Positions 23,331-30,180 of a stretch of 36,096 nucleotides of DNA are shown in pieces. The stretch comes from CAZOOA01 sp964581355 (lineage in GTDB: Bacteria > Bacillota > Dethiobacteria > DTU022 > UBA8154), in contig CAZOOA010000023.1 in the NCBI GenBank assembly GCA_964581355.1, positions 1-36,096 of the forward strand, given 5' to 3'. The stretch's first letter is position 1. Every line of letters starts with the position of its first letter. The translations under genes were made by a program, and so were the position numbers. The notes below the pieces were generated by a model. It was not told the DNA's origin. It searched no databases and was given only the letters and a program-made list of their open reading frames with translations.

Positions 23331-26111
23331 TTACTCCTCCTGTTCATTGTCGTCTTCGTCATTATTATTGTCGTCTTCTTCAAAACCATTAAGCCCGTTA
23401 TCCTGGCTGTCAATGTCATCTACACCGTCTTCTCCGTTCTCTTCCCCGTTCTCTTCTTCACCAAAACCGGGCGGGAGGTCATCTTCGCCGGGTAAAGTGA
23501 CACTCTCTTGAATTTCCTTCAAGACATCCCCATCGAGACCCAGGATTTCCACCTTGTAAACATATTCTTCCCCGGGCTCCACACCCTGGTCATTTTTCTG
23601 TTCTGTATCAGGGGAAAATGTGCCCAGGACCCGATGCTCTTCTTCTCCAGCCTCTTTTTTCAGCAACCTGTAGCCTTCCAGGAACTCTTCAGGATCAAAA
23701 TCTTCGTCATAGACCCAGCTGATTTCCGCAGAAAAGGGGAAGTACTGGGCAGTGAAATCTATCTCCAGCAGTTCAAGAATTGTTTTTTCTGTATGCTCGT
23801 CACATTCTTCTTCCGGCGGAAGCTTTCTTGCATCTTCCGGTCCCCTGCCGGCACCGGAGCGCCAACGCTCATCGGTTTCTTTGTACTCAGGCCTGTTTAA
23901 GAAAGTTTCTTTTTCTAATTCATCCTCGGGACAGTACGGGCCGGGCAGCAAGCCGCTGGATTTACATACTTCCAGTTCTTCATGCAATTCGCATTCTTCT
24001 GCCGGGGCCTCTCCCCGGGGGAAAACTTCGTAGACGATGCTGTCGGAAGGGCAGTCATCTCCCGGCCTTAAACCTGACTTGCTGCAAACAGCCACAGGCT
24101 CCCCGATACCTTCAGGCCTGGAAAATTCAGAACCCGCTGTTATTTCCTCCACAGCGGGAAGGATGGCGTTCATAAAGGGAACGGTGGTAGAACTTCCCCC
24201 GTCGATCCGCCCCAGCCGCTGTACATCATGTCCCATCCAAAAGGAAATGACAAAATCAGGGGAGTAGGTTAAGAGCCAGGCATCGCGGTTATCGCTGGTC
24301 GTCCCTGTTTTTGCCGCTATGGCATGATCCGAATCCAACCCTGCAGCGGTACCATAACCGGCTACATCCTGTAAAATATCATTAATTAAATAGGCAGTTT
24401 CTCCCGATAAAACCGCTTTGGGCTCCTCCTGTTGTTCATAGACCACTTCCCCGTGGCGATCTTTGATCTTCTCAATGGCATGAAACTCTTCCCTGATGCC
24501 TTCATTGGCCAGTACGGCAAAAGCCTGGGCCATATCCAGGGCTGTTGTTCCATGGGTCATCCCTCCCAGGACAGCAGCCAATGTAGCATCATGAGGATGA
24601 ATCGTGGTAAGACCCATTTTTTCTCCATACTCCAGGCCCGCTTCCGGGGAGATCTCTTTAAACGTTTTTACCGCAGGAACATTTAATGAGCGGACCAGGG
24701 CTTCCCGGGCATTGACCAGCCCGCGAAACCTGCGGTCAAAGTTTTCCGGTGTCCAGTCCCCTTGGGCAAAAGGAGCATCATCAATAACCGTGGATGGAAC
24801 CAATCCCCCTTCCTCCATAGCGGGGACATAAGCCAGGATAGGTTTAATCGCCGAACCCGGCTGCCGGGGGCTTACGTAGCGCAGGGAACGGTTGTCCTCA
24901 CTGTACTCCCGCCCACCGACCAGGGCCTTCATCGCCCCGGTCTCGGGATCTGCCACAACAGCCGCTGACTGGGGCTGGGGCACACCACTTTCTCCCAGGT
25001 ACTCCTCGGGATAGCCCTGGTAGCTGTCATCTTCTTTTAAGACATCCAGGTATTCTGCATCTATACGCCAGGTTTGCGGATAAAGTTCTTCGTTTTCCAG
25101 CACTTCTTCCACGGCCCCCTGCAGTTCAGGCTGGATGGCCGTATAAACCTGGAGGCCATCGGTATAAATCGCCTCATAAGCAGCCTCCCTGCTTCCATAG
25201 AAGTCTTCGTCAGCCAGTATTTCCAGCAGTTCCCGGTGGATGACATAATCCACATAATAGGGATAGGGAAGCTGCTCCGAGTCGGGCTTGGGGGCTATTT
25301 CCAGCTCCTCCTGCCTGGCCTCTTCCCAGGTTTCCTGGCTAATAAAATCCCCCTCTTCCATCAGGGAAAGAACCAACTGCTGCCGGCCAAGGGCGTACTC
25401 CTTATTTTCATAAGGGGAATAATAGGTAGGTGAACGTACAATACCTGCCAGCATCGCCGCTTCTGCGGGAGAAAGATCTTCCGCACTTTTTTCAAAATAC
25501 AGTTGGGCAGCGGCCTCCACGCCGTAGGCCCCACCACCAAAGTAGACATGATTCAGGTATTTTTCCAGGATCTCTTCTTTGACATAATACCTTTCCATCT
25601 GCAGGGCCAGCCAGGCCTCCTGAATTTTCCGGGATAGTGTCTGTTCGGAGCTGAGGAAAGCATTTCTTGCCAGCTGCTGGGTAATGGTGCTACCTCCCTG
25701 CTCCCTTAAATCCAGGTTGACCAGGTTGACCCAGGCAGCCCGGGCGATGGCATAAAGATCCACCCCCGGGTGACTATAAAAACGCCGGTCTTCCACGGCT
25801 AAAAAGGCATCGGTTACATGACCGGGAAGATCCTGCAAGGAGATTTCCACCCGGTTTTGTTCACCATGAACCGCTGTCAACTCCCTTCCATCGCTGTCGT
25901 ATATGCTGGATGTTAACGAGGGTTGCAGCTGTTCAGGTTGAAAGTCAGGAGCATCCTGGGCATGATTATATGTTACCGCCAGGGCCCCGGCCAGGCCAAA
26001 AGCAAATATAACCGCGAAAAATGCCGCGGACATAAGAACAACCCTGGTAAAAATTCTCCGCCGCTTATTCTCATTCTTTTTTCTTTTTATGTTTTTTTTG
26101 CTGTTAGGCAT
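23331..26111 (-). CDS. Class A penicillin-binding protein (PBP1A-type) with acidic C-terminal tail
   Basis: The 926-residue protein has a basic N-terminus and one membrane helix (about 23-46). The GT51 glycosyltransferase domain has Glu107 in EDRRFYSHPG and QGGSTITQQLARN. The transpeptidase domain has SAIK at 420-423, SLN at 475-477 and KTGTT at 601. It polymerises and cross-links peptidoglycan. After about residue 670 it has two cysteine-bearing CxSxGLxPGxxCPxD repeats, a fibronectin-like segment (about 770-870) and an Asp/Glu/Asn/Gly tail of about 45 residues. Similar acidic repeats occur in the lipoprotein at 27202. GGGAGG lies eight bases before the ATG. Confidence 0.95.
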   Translation of the reverse strand: MPNSKKNIKRKKNENKRRRIFTRVVLMSAAFFAVIFAFGLAGALAVTYNHAQDAPDFQPEQLQPSLTSSIYDSDGRELTAVHGEQNRVEISLQDLPGHVTDAFLAVEDRRFYSHPGVDLYAIARAAWVNLVNLDLREQGGSTITQQLARNAFLSSEQTLSRKIQEAWLALQMERYYVKEEILEKYLNHVYFGGGAYGVEAAAQLYFEKSAEDLSPAEAAMLAGIVRSPTYYSPYENKEYALGRQQLVLSLMEEGDFISQETWEEARQEELEIAPKPDSEQLPYPYYVDYVIHRELLEILADEDFYGSREAAYEAIYTDGLQVYTAIQPELQGAVEEVLENEELYPQTWRIDAEYLDVLKEDDSYQGYPEEYLGESGVPQPQSAAVVADPETGAMKALVGGREYSEDNRSLRYVSPRQPGSAIKPILAYVPAMEEGGLVPSTVIDDAPFAQGDWTPENFDRRFRGLVNAREALVRSLNVPAVKTFKEISPEAGLEYGEKMGLTTIHPHDATLAAVLGGMTHGTTALDMAQAFAVLANEGIREEFHAIEKIKDRHGEVVYEQQEEPKAVLSGETAYLINDILQDVAGYGTAAGLDSDHAIAAKTGTTSDNRDAWLLTYSPDFVISFWMGHDVQRLGRIDGGSSTTVPFMNAILPAVEEITAGSEFSRPEGIGEPVAVCSKSGLRPGDDCPSDSIVYEVFPRGEAPAEECELHEELEVCKSSGLLPGPYCPEDELEKETFLNRPEYKETDERWRSGAGRGPEDARKLPPEEECDEHTEKTILELLEIDFTAQYFPFSAEISWVYDEDFDPEEFLEGYRLLKKEAGEEEHRVLGTFSPDTEQKNDQGVEPGEEYVYKVEILGLDGDVLKEIQESVTLPGEDDLPPGFGEEENGEENGEDGVDDIDSQDNGLNGFEEDDNNNDEDDNEQEE

Positions 26112-26672
26112 CTGTCAATCCTCCCTCACAAGCCGAGGCGAAAAAAACCTTTTGATCAGACCATGCATTTCTACAACAGACCCAAAAGCACCCTGAATCC
26201 CCGGCAAAAACGTTTATAAATGAGTCCAGTTACTACCGTATCATTTTTTACTTCCTGCTGCAATACTGGAACTCCGGCCCACCTCAAACCACGAAATACC
26301 AAAAAGGGGGGGCGTTGCAACTATGTTTAACAGTCCAACAGCAAAAAGTAGTTGGCGAAATCAAAGCTGAAACTGGCCGGCGGGCCCTGAAAGCCCGCCG
26401 CCTGCAAACGCAGAATTGTGTTTCATTTTATAAATTGACCAGCTTAAATCACGAACTAACTTAACCTTAACGCTTTACCGTGCAAACAGCAGAAGCCAAC
26501 AAAAGGGGGAAGCAAAAGGGGGAAGCAAAAAATACATTGCTAGACCCCCAACCTGGACGAGCAGAATCATAATTTTTTCAACGAAGTTGTGCTGCGCGAT
26601 AAAATTCTTGCCAAAAATGCGCAAGACTTCACTGTGTAAAGGCTCAAACAATCTCTGTTCCAACGGAAATGC
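26112..26672. other. Long intergenic region with hairpin and short repeats
   Basis: No gene is seen in this 561-base region between spoVS and the penicillin-binding protein. It contains a GC-rich perfect hairpin at 26378-26400 (CGGCGGGC with GCCCGCCG, no U-tract) and two tandem copies of AAAAGGGGGAAGC at 26501-26526. Repeat A copy 3 follows at 26546-26612. A string of seven G's occurs near 26305. Confidence 0.5.
26546..26612 (+). repeat. Interspersed repeat family A, copy 3
   Basis: This copy begins CCCCAACCTGGACGAGCAGA and ends GCTGCGCGATAAAATTCTTG. It matches copy 2 almost base for base at both ends and is more variable in the A/T-rich middle. It lies downstream of spoVS. Confidence 0.7.
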
Positions 26673-26933
26673 CTACCTGGAATCAACCACCAGCTTTATG
26701 GCCGTTTTTTCTTCCCCGTTTATTTCAATGTCAATGAAAGCAGGGGTACAAACCAGGTCCACGCCACTGGAGGCTACAAACCCCCTGGCGATGGCAATAG
26801 CTTTAACAGCCTGGTTAAGGGCTCCCGCCCCAATAGCCTGCATTTCTGCTTTTCCCTGTTCCCTTAACACGCCTGCCAGGGCTCCGGCTACAGAATTCGG
26901 ATTCGAATTGGCAGAAACTTTTAATACTTCCAC
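26673..26933 (-). CDS. spoVS: Stage V sporulation protein S
   Basis: The 86-residue protein is a full-length SpoVS: EVLKVSANSNPNSVAGALAG at the start, QAIGAGALNQAVKAIAIARG in the middle and TAIKLVVDSR at the end. SpoVS is a small, probably nucleic-acid-binding protein that affects septation and spore coat and cortex formation. The start is GTG 26933, with AAAGGAGGGG upstream. Its presence supports a spore-forming Firmicute, although SpoVS-like proteins are also found in some non-sporeformers. Confidence 0.95.
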   Translation of the reverse strand: MEVLKVSANSNPNSVAGALAGVLREQGKAEMQAIGAGALNQAVKAIAIARGFVASSGVDLVCTPAFIDIEINGEEKTAIKLVVDSR

Positions 26934-27125
26934 GTGCTATGCGCCCCTCCTTTGTAAAAAGATTTGCTTGTAATAATTCTGCAATTGACTTAAAATTCCT
27001 TCATTTTGATCCTTTTTTTGATTAAATCACCTCTTTGTTTCTTGTTATTTTAACATCCATGAGCGCAAGAAATGACCAACAAGAAATCGGATTTAAAAAA
27101 TGTTTAAAAACTATTTAAGCCCTGT

Positions 27126-27156
27126 TTGCACCTTTAAAACAACGATCTGTTATTAT
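27126..27156 (+). promoter_or_regulatory. Possible promoter of the acidic lipoprotein gene
   Basis: TTGCAC and an extended -10 (TGTTATTAT) are separated by 18-19 bases, about 45 bases before the start codon. Confidence 0.4.
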
Positions 27157-27201
27157 CTTGGGCAGAATCAATACTGAAGAATAAAGAGGAGGGACTAACC
27201 A

Positions 27202-27543
27202 ATGAAGAAGCCGAAAATGAAGCAACTAGCGCTGGTCCTGGTGCTGGCACTGATGGCCGCAAGCGCTTTGGGGGCAGTAGGTTGTGAAGAACCCATGGAG
27301 GAGCCACCCCCTGAAGAGCCGCCAGAAAATGGCTTGGAGCCAGAGCCGGAACCTGAAAATGGGCTGGAAAATGATGAACTTCCCGAGCCGGAAAACGGAC
27401 TGGAAAATGATGAGCTTCCCGATCTGGAAGACGAACTGGAAGACGAACTGGAGATTGAAGATGATTTAGAGGAAAACGGCGAAAATGACGAAATCGAATT
27501 TGAGCTGGATATTGAAGACGAAGAAGAAAACGATGATGAATAA
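27202..27543 (+). CDS. Small, highly acidic predicted lipoprotein
   Basis: The 113-residue protein has a type II signal peptide ending GAVGC, with Cys28 as the probable lipid attachment site (the -3 residue is Ala, not the usual Leu). The rest is almost only Glu, Asp, Pro, Asn and Leu. A direct repeat ENGLENDELP occurs twice at about 53-72, and the end is EDEEENDDE. No known domain is visible. It could bind cations or surface proteins. AAGAGGAGG precedes the ATG. The same kind of acid-rich repeat is found at the end of the nearby penicillin-binding protein. Confidence 0.75.
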   Translation: MKKPKMKQLALVLVLALMAASALGAVGCEEPMEEPPPEEPPENGLEPEPEPENGLENDELPEPENGLENDELPDLEDELEDELEIEDDLEENGENDEIEFELDIEDEEENDDE

Positions 27544-27582
27544 AACGATGAAGACCTCCTAAATCCAGAGGAGTAAACTTAA

Positions 27583-27620
27583 AATAGCCGGGGGAATGGA
27601 TTCCCCCGGCTATTATTTGT
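27583..27620. terminator. Bidirectional terminator between lipoprotein and NTPase genes
   Basis: AATAGCCGGGGGAA (27583-27596) pairs perfectly with TTCCCCCGGCTATT (27601-27614) around a TGGA tetraloop. T-rich sequence follows on both strands. Confidence 0.9.
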
Positions 27621-27681
27621 CCCAGCCATCTTTTATCCCGGCACTAACGCCCGGACAGGAGGAAGCAGCCCGGACCAGCGC

Positions 27682-28218
27682 TCAAACATTCATACTTTTT
27701 TTAAGCTGCTGGAAAAGCTCCCGGGGCAGATGCTCCCTGTTATCACGGGTGACCTCTACCAGGAGCACATCGGGACGTTTTTTCAGCGGGTCACAAAAGG
27801 GGTGGCTTTTCCACATGATTGTTGCCACCAAGGGCAGCGAAGAGTCCAGAACTTCCTGCACCATTTCTTTAAAACCCGGTGTAAAAAACTCCATTTTCCC
27901 AATTTCGTCCAGCAGCAAACATTTCTCTTCTCCCGATTGCAGCACCCAGTTGATCTCTTCCATAAATTCCAGTAAAGCATCAGGGTCGACGCCATATTTA
28001 CCCACCCGCTGCCGGGTGGAAAAATCCACATGAGCCAAAAGGGCTTTTTTCTCTTTTTCCAGGGCAATAATCTCAAATCCCTGCCGGTGTTTTCCCTGGC
28101 GCACTTCCGCCGTATAAAAACCGCAGGCTGATTCGCCCAGCAGGGTGGACAGTTCTTTGATCACCGTTGTTTTGCCAATCCCCGGCTGTCCTGTTAAAAG
28201 AATGTTCTTCTTTGTCAT
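27682..28218 (-). CDS. THEP1-type nucleoside-triphosphatase
   Basis: The 178-residue protein matches the THEP1 NTPase family in length and motifs: Walker A GQPGIGKTT (10-18), Walker B CLLLDEIGKMEFF, and the later VTRDNREHLP. These enzymes hydrolyse NTPs slowly in vitro; a role in RNA or nucleotide processing has been suggested. The ATG at 28218 gives the family start (KKNILLTG), with AGG five bases upstream. The frame stays open to 28350, but that extension encodes the 27-bp repeat (MKSSGYAL twice), so it is probably not translated. A repeat array and an assembly gap lie upstream. Confidence 0.85.
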   Translation of the reverse strand: MTKKNILLTGQPGIGKTTVIKELSTLLGESACGFYTAEVRQGKHRQGFEIIALEKEKKALLAHVDFSTRQRVGKYGVDPDALLEFMEEINWVLQSGEEKCLLLDEIGKMEFFTPGFKEMVQEVLDSSLPLVATIMWKSHPFCDPLKKRPDVLLVEVTRDNREHLPRELFQQLKKSMNV

Positions 28219-28298
28219 CAAAACCTGGCTCACTCCTTCAGTCACTGCTTTCATGGCAAATCTTTCAAATAAAAATGGGGATATTATCCCAGTAGTGA

Positions 28299-28535
28299 AT
28301 AAGGCGTATCCGGAACTTTTCATTGATAAGGCGTATCCGGAACTTTTCATTGAATAGTTTGCTTCGTCAGTAAATTTCGCNNNNNNNNNNNNNNNNNNNN
28401 NNNNNNNNNNNNNNNNNNNNNNNNNNNNNNNNNNNNNNNNNNNNNNNNNNNNNNNNNNNNNNNNNNNNNNNNNNNNNNNNATAAGGCGTATCCGGAACTT
28501 TTCATTGAATAGTTTGCTTCGTCAGTAAATTTCGC
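28299..28535. repeat. 27-bp / 55-bp tandem repeat tract interrupted by an assembly gap
   Basis: The 27-bp unit starting ATAAGGCGTATCCGG occurs at 28299-28325, 28326-28352 and 28481-28507. Copies 2 and 3 are each followed by the same 28 bases (AATAGTTTGCTTCGTCAGT and on), giving two identical 55-bp units on either side of the 100-N block. The assembler probably broke here because the array is longer than shown. The first two 27-bp copies touch with no spacer. Confidence 0.85.
28381..28480. other. Assembly gap (100 N)
   Basis: Exactly 100 N, the usual placeholder for a gap of unknown length. Both sides carry the same repeat. The true sequence and distance between THEP1 and the TPR gene are unknown. 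Confidence 0.95.
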
Positions 28536-28586
28536 CATAACAGGGCGCTGATCCTGCCAGGTCTGCTGGATTGTGTCCTCAAACCA

Positions 28587-28595
28587 TGATATAAT
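28587..28595 (+). promoter_or_regulatory. Extended -10 promoter of the TPR gene
   Basis: TGATATAAT is a perfect extended -10 (TGn-TATAAT). The -35 region is poor. It lies 64 bases before the TPR start codon. Confidence 0.5.
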
Positions 28596-28658
28596 AGCGA
28601 CAGGTCGGCAAACCATGGCTCCTGTGAGCCCCTTGAGGAGTGTGCATTCCCAATAATC

Positions 28659-29759
28659 ATGGACCATTCAGAGGAAATCCGAGCCATCGTCAAAGAAAGC
28701 TGGAAACTGCGTAGAGCCAAGCAGCTAAAAGAAGCGGAGCTCAAGCTGTACGAAGCCCTGGAAAAGTACCCGGAAAACCCCTTCCTGGAAGCCAACCTGG
28801 CAGATATTTATTTGCGCCAGGGACGGCTGAGCGATGCCAGGGACACATCTTTCCAGGCCTTGGAGAAAAACTCCCGGCAGGCTATGGCCTTGACCGTGCT
28901 TGGCGAAATCGCCCTGCAGGAAAAAAATGCAGCTGAAGCCGTGGAGAACTTAAAACAGGCCTATGCCATCACCCCCCACCCTTACAGGGGCGGGCGGCTG
29001 GCAAGGGCCTACGAGCTGGCCGGAGACAAGGGGAAAGCGCTTGCAGTGCTGCAGCATGCCCTGGAAGATAACCCGGGTGACACATACCTGCGCCGCCAAT
29101 ACAACCGCCTGCAAAAGGAATTGGCCGCGGACGGCTCACAGGAACAACCGGCAACAGGTGCCCCTACCCCGGGCAGATCACATTCAGCACCAGCCATAAG
29201 CACTGGTGAGACAAGTGCAGCCCCAGCAGGCCAGGGCAGAAGCCCCGGGAAAGAGGCGGCCGGTGAAGAAGAGGATGACACCTCCCCGGCTTACGCCGAA
29301 AAACTCCGGGAACAGTTAAGCTCCCTGGAACCGGGCAGGGCTGCCGCCCAGCTGGAAAAAATCTCACGGATTGGCAGAAGGATGGAAAACCCTCACCTGC
29401 AAACCCTGCTGGGAGACTTTTTCCGCCTGGCTGGAAATGATGAAAAAGCCGCTCAGGCATATAAAAAAGCCCGGGAACTGGATCCTGAACAGCAATTTGC
29501 CGCCTCCCAGGAAGCTTTTTGCTACCGCCGCCTGGGAAATAATGAAGCGGCCTGGCCCCTGCTGAAACGGGTTTTGGAAAAAACTCCGGGAGATAAGCCG
29601 GCTCTATCCTCATTGATCAAAGATGCCGGGGAGCTGGGACGGCTGCAGGAGGCCATAGATTTCCTGGCTGAACTGGTAAATCAGCACCCACAGCACAAAG
29701 AACTGTATGGATACATAAAAAAGCTGGAGAAGAAAAAGCAGCCCAGGGAAGAAGATTAA
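28659..29759 (+). CDS. Tetratricopeptide-repeat protein
   Basis: The 366-residue protein has two TPR blocks, about 7-150 (AELKLYEALEKYPENPFLEANLA and three further repeats) and about 215-355 (EKAAQAYKKARELDPEQQ and onwards). They are joined by a disordered linker rich in Ala, Pro, Gly, Ser and Glu (155-212). No signal peptide or catalytic domain is visible, so it should be a cytoplasmic scaffold. The ribosome site GAGGAG is 18 bases from the ATG, unusually far, so the true start could lie elsewhere. It precedes the giant ATPase-PglZ gene by 421 bases, on the same strand. Confidence 0.85.
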   Translation: MDHSEEIRAIVKESWKLRRAKQLKEAELKLYEALEKYPENPFLEANLADIYLRQGRLSDARDTSFQALEKNSRQAMALTVLGEIALQEKNAAEAVENLKQAYAITPHPYRGGRLARAYELAGDKGKALAVLQHALEDNPGDTYLRRQYNRLQKELAADGSQEQPATGAPTPGRSHSAPAISTGETSAAPAGQGRSPGKEAAGEEEDDTSPAYAEKLREQLSSLEPGRAAAQLEKISRIGRRMENPHLQTLLGDFFRLAGNDEKAAQAYKKARELDPEQQFAASQEAFCYRRLGNNEAAWPLLKRVLEKTPGDKPALSSLIKDAGELGRLQEAIDFLAELVNQHPQHKELYGYIKKLEKKKQPREED

Positions 29760-29772
29760 AAGTACGGTAACA

Positions 29773-29950
29773 GCTCAGCCCACTCATTACACTACATAAC
29801 GCGAAGCGTGGGGACAGTTCTGTCGCTTTCCCTGTCGGTCCTCCACTACAACCCGGAAACATTGCAAGGGGACGTTTCCCTGCAAGAGATGCATCCCCAT
29901 ACCTTAAACCCGTCTCCTTTGTTTCGCTTGTAAATAGCTCTGAGCAATTA
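29773..29950 (+). repeat. Interspersed repeat family B, copy 3
   Basis: This copy has all blocks: GCTCAGCC, GCGAAGCG, GTTCTGTCGCTTTCCC with TCGGTCCTCC, and the end TTTCGCTTGTAAATAGCTC with GAGCAATT. It links copies 1 and 2, which share different parts with it. It lies between the TPR gene and the giant gene. Confidence 0.55.
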
Positions 29951-30022
29951 CATAGTACGTATTTAGACTTAAGGGTTGCTGCAGCCCTTCAGGCAACTGG
30001 ATGCGCACCCCTGATCTTGTTC

Positions 30023-30173
30023 GTGGCCCGAAGGCCCACCTCCTGGACGTTAAGAGGTGGAGCATGCAAACCGGAACTCCCAGCTATATGATATATACAA
30101 GGGTTTCCTCCAAAAATTCGGGGCCTGCAGTTTTATCAAACACTCTATGGAGTATCCCAGTTAGCGAGGTGAG
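30023..30173 (+). promoter_or_regulatory. Leader of the ATPase-PglZ gene with mutually exclusive hairpins
   Basis: GTGGCC...GGCCCAC (30023-30039) can form one hairpin. CCACCTC (30036-30042) can instead pair with GAGGTGG (30054-30060), and both use bases 30036-30039. The same CACCTC could also pair with the Shine-Dalgarno GAGGTG at 30166-30171. The arrangement could switch translation; it was found by eye only. Confidence 0.35.
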
Positions 30174-30180
30174 ACACATC

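Noticed and set aside
28219..28350. Longer start for the THEP1 NTPase
   Set aside because: The extra residues come from the tandem repeat, and the family starts at the position given by ATG 28218.
28299..28535. Repeat tract beside the assembly gap taken as a CRISPR array
   Set aside because: The first two 27-bp units touch without a spacer, the sequence after copies 2 and 3 is identical rather than variable, and no cas gene is present.
30001..30180. N-terminal 60-residue extension of the ATPase-PglZ protein
   Set aside because: The ATG at 30001 has no ribosome site, the encoded residues are unlike the family, and the stretch holds leader hairpins. ATG 30181 has a good site.
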